DNA from: Brachybacterium halotolerans
Lineage (GTDB): Bacteria; Actinomycetota; Actinomycetes; Actinomycetales; Dermabacteraceae
Assembly (NCBI RefSeq): GCF_016623465.1
Contig: NZ_JAEDAJ010000002.1
Location: 452,155-516,154 of the forward strand
Reading direction: 5' to 3'
DNA: 64,000 bases
Each line of letters starts with the position of its first letter. The stretch's first letter is position 1. The translations under genes were made by a program, and so were the position numbers. The notes beneath the pieces are model-generated. The model searched no databases. It worked only from the letters and a program-made list of their open reading frames with translations, and was not told where the DNA came from. This document shows positions 34,860 through 43,560 of this stretch, piece after piece.

Positions 34860-36287
34860 TTGGCTGAACTGAAGAAGTCCCTCGGCCTGCCCTCGCTGAT
34901 CGCCCTCGGCGTCGCCGGGGTCGTCGGCTCCAGCTGGATCTACACGTCGTCCTCGTTCTTCGCGGACCTCGGTGCGGGCGGCATGATCATCGGCCTGCTG
35001 ATCGGCGCGGCCCTCGCCGCCTGCGTGGCCCTCGCCTACGGCGAGATGACCAGCGCCGTGCCCCGCGCGGGCGGCGAGGTCGTGTGGGGGTACACCTCGC
35101 TCGGACGCTCGGCGGGCTTCGCGACCGGGTGGTTCCACATCGGCGCCTACATCTCCTCCCTCGCCTTCTACGTCACCGCGTTCGGGACGCTGCTGGCGAA
35201 GTACGTCCCGGCGATGGACGCGATCCCCCTGTACTCGGTGGGCGGCGCGCCCGTGACGCTTCCGGTGCTGGCCGCCGGTCTCGCCCTGACCCTGGTGATC
35301 TTCGGGCTCAACTGGTTCGGGGTCTCGCTCGGCGCGCAGATCCAGGTGGGGCTGTTCGGGGCGATGCTGCTGATCGGCGCGGCGCTCGTGATCGGCGCCC
35401 TGGTGGTCGGGTCCCCCGCGAACCTGTGGCCGATGTGGACCTCGGAGCAGCCGCCGGTCGCCTCGACCCTGCGGATGGTGGTCCCCGGCATCACCTACGT
35501 GGTCGGCTTCTCCCTGGTGGCCGTGCTCGCCGAGGAGTCGAGCCTGTCCCCGCGTCGTGTGGGCCGTGCGGTCGTCGCCACGGTCGGCTGCGCCGCCGTG
35601 TTCTACACCGCGGTGCTGCTCGCGACGGCGTACGTGGGCCCGTGGGAGGACGTCGCCGGCATGGACCTCGGGACGATCGACGCCTTCACTGCGGCCGGGC
35701 TGCCGCTGCTGGGGCTCGGTGCGTTCCTCATCGCCGTGCTGGGGCTGATCACGAGCTTCCTGGGGCTTTTCGTCGCCTCCAGCCGTGTAGTGCTCGCGCT
35801 CGCCCGCTCGCGTCTGCTCCCCCACGGCCTCGCGAAGGTCGACGAGCGCTCGGGCGTGCCGCGTCGGGCGCTGCTGTTCATCCTCGTGGTCACCGTGGCG
35901 CTCGGCCTGCTGGGTCCGGGCGCGATCATCTGGTTCCTCGATGCCGGCGGCGTGTTCCTGGGCGTCGTGTGGTTCCTGGTGGTCCTCGCGAAATATCGGC
36001 TGCCGCGCGTCTACCCGGGCCTCGACCGCACCTATCGGGCCCGGCCCGCCTTCCTCCCGGCCGTCGGCGCGCTCGGCGCGGTCCTGGTCATCGCCTTCAC
36101 CCTGGTGCCCGTGCCGGGTGTGGAGATGTCCCTGCAGTGGCCTCAGGAGTACCTGATCCTCATCACGTGGGTGGTGCTCGGCGCGGTCCTGTTCGTCCTC
36201 ACTCCGCGCCCGAAGGACCCGGAGCAGGCGTTCGAGGAGATGGTCGGTCCCCTCGCGGGGAGCCTGCGCGGGGCGAAGCGGGGCTGA
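34860..36287 (+). CDS. APC family amino-acid permease
   Basis: A 475-residue permease with about 12 hydrophobic helices. The N-terminal motif LPSLIALGVAGVVGSSWIYTSS matches the substrate-binding helix 1 of APC-superfamily transporters, and GEMTSAVPRAGGEVVWGYTSLG is the usual helix 2-3 segment. It should import an amino acid or amine with protons. The TTG at 34860 has GGAGG 7 bases upstream, and no better start exists. The last 89 bases overlap the convergent sugar isomerase gene on the other strand. Substrate cannot be told. Confidence 0.88.
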   Translation: MAELKKSLGLPSLIALGVAGVVGSSWIYTSSSFFADLGAGGMIIGLLIGAALAACVALAYGEMTSAVPRAGGEVVWGYTSLGRSAGFATGWFHIGAYISSLAFYVTAFGTLLAKYVPAMDAIPLYSVGGAPVTLPVLAAGLALTLVIFGLNWFGVSLGAQIQVGLFGAMLLIGAALVIGALVVGSPANLWPMWTSEQPPVASTLRMVVPGITYVVGFSLVAVLAEESSLSPRRVGRAVVATVGCAAVFYTAVLLATAYVGPWEDVAGMDLGTIDAFTAAGLPLLGLGAFLIAVLGLITSFLGLFVASSRVVLALARSRLLPHGLAKVDERSGVPRRALLFILVVTVALGLLGPGAIIWFLDAGGVFLGVVWFLVVLAKYRLPRVYPGLDRTYRARPAFLPAVGALGAVLVIAFTLVPVPGVEMSLQWPQEYLILITWVVLGAVLFVLTPRPKDPEQAFEEMVGPLAGSLRGAKRG

Positions 36288-37050
36288 GGGGATCGGCCGC
36301 GCGCACCACGGCGAGGGCGTCCGGGAGCTCCGCGGCGAGGTCGTGCCACGAGCACTCGATCGTCACGTCGGCCGTGCAGCCTCCGCGGCGGAGCGCCTCG
36401 AGGAAGTCGGCGATCGGCCAGTCGCCCTGGCCCGGCGGGGTGCGGCCGCTGTCGGCGACGTGGATGTGGCCGACCCGGGGGGCGTGGGCCTCGACCGCGC
36501 GCAGGGACTCGCCTTCGTGCTGGACGTGGAAGAGGTCGGCGACGATGCGGACGTGATCGAGACCGTGAGCGTCGAGGAAGCCGGCGGCCTCGACGATCGT
36601 GTGGATCAGGTCGGTCTCCTCCCGACGGAGGGGCTCGAGGATGATCTCGAGCCCCCTCTGCTCCGCGAGCCCGTCCGCGAGGCGGAGGGCCTCCGCGAAA
36701 CGCGCCTCACCCTCCTCGCGCGCGGTGCCGGCTCCGATCGTTCGGGCGGACCCGCTGCCCAGCACCACTTTTGCACCAGGACGGGCGACCGCCGCCACGG
36801 CGTCGAGCGCCGTGGCGAGGTACGCACGGATCGCCGACAGCGGCACCGAGGGATCGGAGAGCCGTACGTTCGAGGGCACCAGGACGGCGCACGAGCCGAT
36901 GGCCTCGACAGGGTCGACCTCCGTGGCCCGCCAGAGCCCGGAGGGCCCCTCGACCACGAGGCCGCCGACCACGGTCGGCTCGAGATAGTCGGCCCCTGCG
37001 TGCAGCGCCGTGGACTGCTGGGAGATGTCTGCGATGACTCCGTGGGGCAC
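36199..37050 (-). CDS. Sugar phosphate isomerase/epimerase family protein
   Basis: A 283-residue TIM-barrel protein of the xylose isomerase-like superfamily, close in pattern to hydroxypyruvate isomerase or tagatose/psicose epimerase types. Segments include GADYLEPTVVGGLV, LGSGSARTIGAG, LEIILEPLRREETDLIHTI (metal Glu), VRIVADLFHVQHEGES, VGHIHVADSGRTPPGQGD and TIECSW. The GTG at 37050 has GAGGAG 6 bases upstream. The C-terminal ~30 residues are Pro/Ser/Arg-rich and overlap the permease gene antisense, suggesting read-through into former non-coding DNA. It is divergent from the ABC sugar transporter. Confidence 0.86.
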   Translation of the reverse strand: MPHGVIADISQQSTALHAGADYLEPTVVGGLVVEGPSGLWRATEVDPVEAIGSCAVLVPSNVRLSDPSVPLSAIRAYLATALDAVAAVARPGAKVVLGSGSARTIGAGTAREEGEARFAEALRLADGLAEQRGLEIILEPLRREETDLIHTIVEAAGFLDAHGLDHVRIVADLFHVQHEGESLRAVEAHAPRVGHIHVADSGRTPPGQGDWPIADFLEALRRGGCTADVTIECSWHDLAAELPDALAVVRAADPLSPASPRAGSPRGDRPSPRTPAPGPSGAE

Positions 37051-37166
37051 GAGGACTCCTCGTCGATGGTGCGTGCCGGGACGGATGGATCCTGACACGT
37101 CTCAACCTCCGTGGCCAGCACAGCGGGCGAATCCGCCGACCTCGACGCCCGGCGATGACAACACTG

Positions 37167-37180
37167 TGCAACCGCTTTCC
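37167..37180. promoter_or_regulatory. LacI-type operator-like site before the ABC transporter operon
   Basis: TGCAACCGCTTTCC is centred on CG and matches most of the LacI-family form TGNAANCGNTTNCA; the right arm is imperfect. It lies between the divergent isomerase and ABC binding-protein genes, about 155 bases before the latter. Repression by a distant LacI protein is inferred. Confidence 0.45.
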
Positions 37181-37335
37181 GCCGGTAGTGGGCGTCATCA
37201 CACTCGTGCGACATCAGCACACCTGCGCGCTGCGCGCGCCGACCCTCACCGGAGCGGGCGGCGGCGTCGCCGCCCGCAGGTCGCACCACATCCTGGACGG
37301 CGCGAGGACGCGTCCGTCGCACAGCGAGGAGCCGC

Positions 37336-38640
37336 ATGTCCCTCACCCGCCGCACCCTGCTCGCCGCCTCCGGCGCCGGTGCCGTCGCCCTCGGGGGCGC
37401 CGCCTGTGGATCGGGCGGCGCGATGGACCCCTCCGTCCCCCTCGACATCGACGTCGCCGACGCCGACCTCTCCGGGGCCATCGGCCTGCTCACCCCGGAC
37501 TTCGTGGGCGATGACCGCGCCGTTCTCGACGATGACATCATCGCCCCCTTCACGAAGCGGACCGGGGTCGATGTCTCCGTCGACCAGGTCGACTGGAACA
37601 AGCTCAACGAGAAGATCTCCACCGGCATCGCCGGCGGCATCATCGCCGACGTCATCATGACCGGGGTCGGCTGGACCCAGCCCTTCGCCGAGAAGGGCAT
37701 CTTCGCCGAGATCCCCGCCGACTTCATCGAGGGCCTCGGGTACGACGAGAGCGTGCTCGTGTCCACCCGGTACGACGGCCGGTACTACTCCCTCCCACAG
37801 GCCCTGGACCTGCGCTTCATCGGCTTCCATCCCGAGCTGCTCGAGAAGAAGGGCATCGACTCCGCACCCGAGTCCCTCGACGAGCTCGCCCAGGCGGCCG
37901 CGGAGCTCACGGGCGACGGCGTGGTGGGCCTGGACTTCCTCTCCGGCAGCGCCGGCAGCGCACGGCAGGCCTTCGTCTTCCTCCTCTACGCCTTCGGCGG
38001 CACCATGTTCAGCGACGACGGGCTCGCGCCCAGGCTGCACGAGGAACCCGGGCGGCTCGCCCTGCAGTGGATGCTCGACTGCATGGACACCGGTGCGATC
38101 GACTACTCGATCCAGGCCGCGGAGGGACAGCCGTCGCCCTTCCAGCAGAAGAAGGCCGCCATGTCCCTGGTCTCGACCGGAAACTGGCCCACCTGGCAGA
38201 CCATGACCCCGGAGCTCTGCGAGAAGGGCGCCGTGGGAACGTTCCTGCTGCCCAGCGGCGTCGACGCCGACCCGGTGATGTTCCAGGGCGGCACCTTCAT
38301 CTCGATCTCGAGCCTGTCGAAGAACAAGGACGCCGCGGCCGGTTTCATGAAGCACATGCTCGAACCCGACATCCTCGGGAAGGCGAGCGCCGCGACCGGC
38401 AAGGTGCCGCCCACTCCCGACATCCCCGAGACCGAGGGGATCCGCAGCAATCTGCTGATGGCCTTCGGCCTCGAGAACCTCCCGTACGCGGGGGCGACCG
38501 AGGGCGGCTCCGCCGCCTACATGGAGGTCAGGAGCAATCTCGACGGCATCGTCGAGACCTGCCTGACCGGCAGGGCCACGGTCGACCAGACCCTGGCCGA
38601 CATGAAGAAGCTGTGCGACGGCGCGATCAGCAGGATCTGA
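37336..38640 (+). CDS. ABC transporter sugar-binding lipoprotein
   Basis: A 434-residue family 1 extracellular solute-binding protein. The N-terminus MSLTRRTLLAASGAGAVAL has a twin-arginine-like signal, followed by GGAACGSGG with a likely lipidated cysteine near residue 26. The mature protein shows the usual sugar-binder pattern (PFTKRTGVDVSVDQVDWNKL, DVIMTGVGW, YSLPQALDLRFIGFHPELL, FQGGTFISISSLSKNKDAA). It would sit on the outer face of the membrane and deliver a mono- or oligosaccharide to the two permeases encoded downstream. The gap to the first permease gene is 10 bases. Confidence 0.92.
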   Translation: MSLTRRTLLAASGAGAVALGGAACGSGGAMDPSVPLDIDVADADLSGAIGLLTPDFVGDDRAVLDDDIIAPFTKRTGVDVSVDQVDWNKLNEKISTGIAGGIIADVIMTGVGWTQPFAEKGIFAEIPADFIEGLGYDESVLVSTRYDGRYYSLPQALDLRFIGFHPELLEKKGIDSAPESLDELAQAAAELTGDGVVGLDFLSGSAGSARQAFVFLLYAFGGTMFSDDGLAPRLHEEPGRLALQWMLDCMDTGAIDYSIQAAEGQPSPFQQKKAAMSLVSTGNWPTWQTMTPELCEKGAVGTFLLPSGVDADPVMFQGGTFISISSLSKNKDAAAGFMKHMLEPDILGKASAATGKVPPTPDIPETEGIRSNLLMAFGLENLPYAGATEGGSAAYMEVRSNLDGIVETCLTGRATVDQTLADMKKLCDGAISRI

Positions 38641-38650
38641 GGACCGGACC

Positions 38651-39607
38651 ATGACGACCACCGCCCCCACCGCGGCCACGGGCCGCACGGCCCCCGCCGC
38701 GAGCCCGACCGCTCCCGAGCCGCGGCGACACCGCTCCGTGCGCACCGCCGAGAAGCGCTGGGGGCTGCTGCTCGCGGCCCCCGCGACCCTGCACACGCTG
38801 ATCTGGATCGGAGCGCCGATCGTCGTCGCGATCGTCCTCAGCTTCACCGCGTACGACATCATCCACGCCCCGGAGTTCTCCGGGCTCGAGAACTACGCGA
38901 CGATCTTCACGGACGGCCTGTTCTGGCTCTCCGTGCTGCACAACGTAATCATCGCCGCCGTCGGGATCCCCATCTCGATGTTCCTCGCGCTCGTGTTCGC
39001 CACGATGCTCAACCGGGCCCTGCCGGGCCGCGGCGTGTTCCGCGTGATGATCTTCCTGCCCCACATCACCGCCACGGTCGCCGTCGCGATGATCTGGCTG
39101 TGGATCTACAGCCCGTCGCAGAGCGGCCTGATGAACGTGGTGCTCGGTGTGGTGGGGATCAAGCCGCTGCCCTTCCTCACCAATCCCGACCTGGCGCTGG
39201 GCAGCGTCATCCTGGTGACGATCTGGCAGGGCATCGGTTTGAAGATGCTGATCTACCTGGCGGCGCTCCAGGGCGTCGACGAGCAGCTGTACGAGGCGGC
39301 CGATCTGGACGGCGCGAACTTCGTGCAGAAGTTCTTCCGCATCACCGTGCCGATGCTCAAGCCGGCGACCTTCTTCATCCTGGTCACCTCGCTGATCTCG
39401 AACTTCCAGACCTTCGACCTCATCTACATCCTCACCGAGGGCGGTCCCGCGAACTCGACCTCCGTGGTCACCTACCGCATCTACCAGACGGCATTCCAGG
39501 AGTTCCGCGTGGGGCTCGCCAACGCCCAGTCGGTGATCCTGCTGCTGATCCTGGTGGTGCTCGCGTTCCTGTCCCGCCGCATCGTCGGAGGCACCGATGA
39601 CGACTGA
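38651..39607 (+). CDS. ABC sugar transporter permease (MalF-like)
   Basis: A 318-residue inner-membrane permease of the binding-protein-dependent family. A charged N-terminal stretch of ~40 residues precedes six hydrophobic helices. The EAA loop that contacts the ATPase is clear: YEAADLDGANFVQKFFRITVP near residues 216-236. Its stop overlaps the start of the second permease by 11 bases (39597-39607). It works with the binding protein upstream. No ATPase is encoded in the cluster. Confidence 0.92.
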   Translation: MTTTAPTAATGRTAPAASPTAPEPRRHRSVRTAEKRWGLLLAAPATLHTLIWIGAPIVVAIVLSFTAYDIIHAPEFSGLENYATIFTDGLFWLSVLHNVIIAAVGIPISMFLALVFATMLNRALPGRGVFRVMIFLPHITATVAVAMIWLWIYSPSQSGLMNVVLGVVGIKPLPFLTNPDLALGSVILVTIWQGIGLKMLIYLAALQGVDEQLYEAADLDGANFVQKFFRITVPMLKPATFFILVTSLISNFQTFDLIYILTEGGPANSTSVVTYRIYQTAFQEFRVGLANAQSVILLLILVVLAFLSRRIVGGTDDD

Positions 39608-40532
39608 CCACGCCCCGAGCATCAGCGGCACCGCCCCGTCCGCGACGCGCGCACGGGACCACAGCCTGCGACGGCGCAAGCGCACCTCGAACGCGCTGGT
39701 CCTGGCGTTCCTCATCGCCGCCTCGGTGATCATGGCCGCGCCGTTCCTGTGGATGGCGATCTCCTCGATCCGCGACCCCACGGAGCTCGCCCAGGTGCCG
39801 ATGCCGCTGATCCCGAAGGATCTGCGGCTCGAGAACTACAGCGAGGCGCTGGGCCGGGCGCCGTTCGCGACCTATGCGCGCAACAGCCTGATCCTCGCGA
39901 CCGCGGCCGCGGCGCTCAACGTGGTCTTCGCGTCCGCTTGCGGATACGCGCTGGCCAAGCTGAGGTTCCGTCTCGCGCCGGCCGTGTTCGGCTGGATGGT
40001 CGCGTGCATCATGATCCCGTTCTACGCGACGGTGATCCCGGTCTTCCTCATGGTGCGCCACATGCCGCTGTTCGGCGGGAACACCCTCATGGGCGTGGGC
40101 GGTACCGGCTGGATCGACACCTGGTGGGCGCTCATCGTCCCCGGGGCCGTCTCCCCGTTCATGGTGTTCCTCTTCCGCCAGTTCTACGTCTCCACACCCT
40201 CGGAGCTCATCGAGGCCGCACGGCTCGACGGGGTGAGCGAGTTCGGGATCTACACGCGGATCATCACCCCGCTGATCCGCCCGGGTCTCCTGACGGTCGC
40301 GCTGCTGAGCTTCGAGGCGGGCTGGAACAACTTCCTGTGGCCGCTGCTGGTGACGACCTCCGACAGCCTGCGGGTCATCCAGGTCGGGATCGCCTCCTTC
40401 AGGCAGGAGGCCTCGACGGACTGGCACCTGCTGATGGCGGGGACGACGCTCGCGGCGGTGCCGATGATCGTGCTGTTCCTGATCTTCCAGAGGTACTTCG
40501 TGCAGGGGTTCGCCGCCTCGGGGATCAAGTGA
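39597..40532 (+). CDS. ABC sugar transporter permease (MalG-like)
   Basis: A 311-residue permease with six helices and the EAA loop IEAARLDGVSEFGIYTRIITP near residues 203-223. It begins 11 bases inside the preceding permease gene, and its stop overlaps the GTG of the DUF624-like gene (40529-40532). Both overlaps show tight coupling. It pairs with the MalF-like protein to form the membrane channel for a sugar. A shared ATPase of MsiK type elsewhere in the genome would be needed, by analogy with other actinobacteria. Confidence 0.92.
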   Translation: MTTDHAPSISGTAPSATRARDHSLRRRKRTSNALVLAFLIAASVIMAAPFLWMAISSIRDPTELAQVPMPLIPKDLRLENYSEALGRAPFATYARNSLILATAAAALNVVFASACGYALAKLRFRLAPAVFGWMVACIMIPFYATVIPVFLMVRHMPLFGGNTLMGVGGTGWIDTWWALIVPGAVSPFMVFLFRQFYVSTPSELIEAARLDGVSEFGIYTRIITPLIRPGLLTVALLSFEAGWNNFLWPLLVTTSDSLRVIQVGIASFRQEASTDWHLLMAGTTLAAVPMIVLFLIFQRYFVQGFAASGIK

Positions 40533-41164
40533 CGTCGGCACCGGCGGACGAGGCCCGGGGACTGCTGCGGTTCTTCGTGGTCCCCGGCGCGCTGATCGCG
40601 ACGAACTGGGCGGCGCTGCTCGGTGCGCTCACCGTGATCGGCCTGGTGCCGGCGCTGGCGGCGGCGACGCGCACGACGAGCCGCCTGCGTGAGCAGCCCG
40701 ACGTCGCCTTCCGCTCGACGCTCTCCCGCGCCCTCGGCACCCTGCGGCGGGACGCCCCGACATCGGTGCTCACCGTGCTGATGATCCTCGCGATCGGCTT
40801 CGACGCGCTGTTCGTCGCATCCCTTCCCAGCCCGTCCCGGGTGTTCGTGGCGGGGATCCTGATCCCGCCCGCCTGGGCGACGATCGCGTGGATCTCCGCC
40901 TACGTCCGGGTGGCGGCCGAGTCCGGGACGGTGAGCTGGTTCGAGGTCGCGCGCGAGGCGATGGGGCTGTGCGTCTCCCGTCCTCTGCGCGCGGCGCTGG
41001 CCCCCGCGGCGGTCATCGCGCTGTCTCCGCTCTGGCTGCTGGCGCCGCTCACGATCGCGTGCGGTTTCTCGGTCCCGCCTCTGGTCGTCGGGGCCCTGTG
41101 GGGAGCGTGGGGTGCGGACGCTCGAGAGCCGCGGACGCCTGCCCGCGCACACCGCACGAGCTGA
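40529..41164 (+). CDS. DUF624-like membrane protein (YesL type)
   Basis: A 211-residue protein with about five hydrophobic helices, starting at a GTG that overlaps the permease stop (GTGA). The N-terminal pattern ATNWAALLGALTVIGLVPALAAA resembles the DUF624/YesL family, which is often linked to sugar ABC transporters in Gram-positive bacteria, such as the Bacillus rhamnogalacturonan locus. Its function is unknown. The family call rests on size, topology and context. Confidence 0.65.
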   Translation: MTSAPADEARGLLRFFVVPGALIATNWAALLGALTVIGLVPALAAATRTTSRLREQPDVAFRSTLSRALGTLRRDAPTSVLTVLMILAIGFDALFVASLPSPSRVFVAGILIPPAWATIAWISAYVRVAAESGTVSWFEVAREAMGLCVSRPLRAALAPAAVIALSPLWLLAPLTIACGFSVPPLVVGALWGAWGADAREPRTPARAHRTS

Positions 41165-41206
41165 GGTGTTCTCAGGGTCCGTTCCGACCCCGGGATCACG
41201 CCCGGC

Positions 41207-42244
41207 TCACAGCTCCCGCATGATCTGGGCCATCCGGTCCATCGACTCCCTCGCCTCGCGCAGGCCCACACGGTTCAGGTGCCCGTGGCTCACGCCGCGG
41301 CGCACCACGTGCTCGACGTCGACGTCGGCCTGCGCGAGCTGGTCGGCGTAGGCGCGGGAGCTGACCCGCAGGTCGTCGAACTCGTCGGACTCGATGAACG
41401 TGCGGGGCAGGGCCGCGAGGCGCTCGGCGGAGGCGAAGGCGGGGAACACGGCGGCGCCGGCCGCCTCGGGGTCCCCGCCCACGTAGGCCGTGCGCATGAT
41501 CTGCATCGTCTCCGGCGGGAAGCGCAGCACGGGCGGGGTGACGGAGAGCGCCGCCTCCTCCTCGGCCGTGGGCTCCGGGAGCGAGGCGTGGGCGACGGGG
41601 TACATGAGCAGGGAGGCGGCGAGCGGGATGCCCTCCTCGGTGAGGCGCAGGGTCGTGGCCGCCGCGAGGTTCCCTCCCGCGCTCGCTCCGCCCAGGGCGA
41701 TCCTCAGCGGGTCGGCGCCCAGCTCGTCGGCGCTCTCGCGGGCCCAGTGCACCACGGCGCACACGTCGTCGCCGGGGATCGGGGCGTGCACCCCGCCGCG
41801 CGATCCGCCGACGCTGCGGGCGGGGTTCCCGCCCATCTCCGGGGGCTCGTCGCACAGGCGGTAGTCGACGGACACCACGACGGCGTCGGCCCTGCCGGCG
41901 ACGCCGCGCGCGACCTGATCGGCCTCGGGCATCTCGAGGTCGCCGTGCATGAAGGAGCCGCCGTGGCACCACACCAGCAGCGGGCGCGCCGAGAACGACG
42001 GCCCCTGCGGTGTGTACACGCGCACCGGCACGGGACCGTGCGGTCCCGGGATTTCGCGATCGAGCGTCCCGACCGCCCATTCCTCCGCCTCGCCGTAGGG
42101 GGCGTCCCACGCCTCACGGACCTCCTCGTCCACCTCCTCCCAACCGGCCGCGTCGCCGAGGTCGCGCATGCGCCGTGCCATATCTCCGTGAGGAGGCTGC
42201 GTGGGCGACGGGGAGGGGGTCTCGGACGGTAGGTCGGCGGGCAT
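41207..42244 (-). CDS. Alpha/beta hydrolase (HSL-like esterase)
   Basis: A 345-residue cytoplasmic esterase/lipase of the hormone-sensitive lipase group. The oxyanion-hole motif WCHGGSFMHGD, the nucleophile serine in LGGASAGGNLAAA, an acidic residue in IESDEFDDLR and the histidine in GVSHGHLNR make a complete catalytic set. It should hydrolyse short acyl esters. The ATG at 42244 gives a Pro/Ser-rich start; ATG 42181 (MARRMRDLG) is an alternative. Its position among carbohydrate genes would suit removal of acetyl groups from sugars, but this is inference. Confidence 0.86.
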   Translation of the reverse strand: MPADLPSETPSPSPTQPPHGDMARRMRDLGDAAGWEEVDEEVREAWDAPYGEAEEWAVGTLDREIPGPHGPVPVRVYTPQGPSFSARPLLVWCHGGSFMHGDLEMPEADQVARGVAGRADAVVVSVDYRLCDEPPEMGGNPARSVGGSRGGVHAPIPGDDVCAVVHWARESADELGADPLRIALGGASAGGNLAAATTLRLTEEGIPLAASLLMYPVAHASLPEPTAEEEAALSVTPPVLRFPPETMQIMRTAYVGGDPEAAGAAVFPAFASAERLAALPRTFIESDEFDDLRVSSRAYADQLAQADVDVEHVVRRGVSHGHLNRVGLREARESMDRMAQIMREL

Positions 42245-42382
42245 CAGTGCTCCGATCGGTCGGGGGGAAGCGCTCGCGCAGGCCGACGGACGGGCACCGC
42301 TGCGAACCCAGGAGGAGCTCCGATCCTTTCACATCGAGGACTCCGCCCGGGGTCGATGGCGAGGCGGCGGACGGTGCGGGGG

Positions 42383-43363
42383 TCAGCCCAGCGCGTCCAT
42401 CAGGAGGTCGACGGACTCCTCCCCCACGAGGCGGTGACCTGCATCGGTGACCACGAGCCGGGCTCCGCGGCCGACGTCGCGGGCACCCTCCCTATCCGCC
42501 TCGAGCCGCGCGAACGAGGCCCGGGCGGCGGCGATCGGGAACAGCGGGTCCGCCTCCCCCGCTTCGAGGACCAGGGACCGCGGCGCGACGAGCGCGGCGA
42601 TCTCGGCCATCTCGAACGCGGGCAGCAGCCCCGGCACGACATTGCACGGGCAGTGGGGGCGCGCGACGATGCTCGCGGCGAAGGACGAGAAGAAGTTCGC
42701 GACCAGGGTCGCGCGAAGTCGGGTGTCGAGCGCCGCGAGGAGCAGAGCGACGGCGCCTCCGCCGGAGCCGCCGACGACCCCGACCCGGTCCGCGTCGACA
42801 TCGGCCCGCGATCGCAGCGCCGAGACCGCGGCCGAGGCGTCCGCGACCCGTGCGCCGAGCACGGGACTGCCGTGCAGGAGATATCGGGCGGCGTCGACCG
42901 CGCAGCTGCTCTCGGCAGGGCCGTACGGCGCAGCGCCCGGCGCGGGCGGCGTGCGCCGCTGTCCGAAGGAGATCATCTCCGGCACGAGCACGGCGACGCC
43001 CCGGTCGACGAGACGCCGGGCGATCGCCCCGTGGTACGCGTCGCCGTCGCCGACGAGCGCGCGCATCCCCGCCCCGTGCCCGGGGACGAGCACGACGGCC
43101 GCTCCGCTCGCATGCCCGGGCGCGGGGCGCTGCAGGAGAGCGGGGAACGGGTCCCTGCCCTCGGGCGCCACCTGCACGGCCGCGGGTTCGCCGGGTGCCT
43201 GCGCGTCCGGGCCGGCATCGGGGTCCGGGACCGGCGACGCGGGGCCGACGAGGCGCGCGGCGGGGGCAAGTGCGCCGGGGCCATCGCAGCCGAGCAGGGC
43301 GCGGAGGCGGGTGCGTGCGGCCTCGTGCGGATCCTGGGGCGGCGCCTGGTTCGTCTGCGTCAT
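42383..43363 (-). CDS. Alpha/beta hydrolase (dienelactone hydrolase-like)
   Basis: A 326-residue hydrolase. The core shows VVLVPGHGAGM (oxyanion region), RVGVVGGSGGGAVALLLAAL with the nucleophile serine near residue 205, an acidic residue in LEAGEADPLFP and the histidine in VVTDAGHRLVG. It recalls acetyl-xylan-esterase or DLH-type proteins. Residues 1-~75 are an Ala/Pro-rich extension. The ATG at 43363 gives MTQTNQAPPQD. It is divergent from the MFS/rhamnose operon and may share its regulated promoter region. Substrate unknown. Confidence 0.8.
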   Translation of the reverse strand: MTQTNQAPPQDPHEAARTRLRALLGCDGPGALAPAARLVGPASPVPDPDAGPDAQAPGEPAAVQVAPEGRDPFPALLQRPAPGHASGAAVVLVPGHGAGMRALVGDGDAYHGAIARRLVDRGVAVLVPEMISFGQRRTPPAPGAAPYGPAESSCAVDAARYLLHGSPVLGARVADASAAVSALRSRADVDADRVGVVGGSGGGAVALLLAALDTRLRATLVANFFSSFAASIVARPHCPCNVVPGLLPAFEMAEIAALVAPRSLVLEAGEADPLFPIAAARASFARLEADREGARDVGRGARLVVTDAGHRLVGEESVDLLMDALG

Positions 43364-43429
43364 CACCGCCCCATCTTCCCGCCGACGCCCGGTCCCGGGC
43401 GCCGCTCGGGGCAGCGCGGCCGCATCCGC

Positions 43430-43459
43430 TTGACGAATGAATCGTTTCAGTTCTACGGT
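43430..43459 (+). promoter_or_regulatory. Promoter with LacI-type operator in the spacer (rhamnose operon)
   Basis: TTGACG (43430-43435) and TACGGT (43454-43459) are 18 bases apart. The LacI-type site TGAATCGTTTCA (43438-43449), one mismatch from a perfect palindrome, sits inside the spacer, where a bound repressor would block RNA polymerase. The first MFS gene starts about 100 bases downstream. The LacI protein encoded at 52011-53054 is the likely regulator, by proximity and site similarity. Confidence 0.7.
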
Positions 43460-43560
43460 GTGCATCGCCGGCCCACCACGGCCCCGCCCGCAGCACGGAG
43501 ATCGCGCCGCGGACCGCACCCCTCGACCGGCCCCGCAGCACGACGAAGGAGTCAGCGCTC

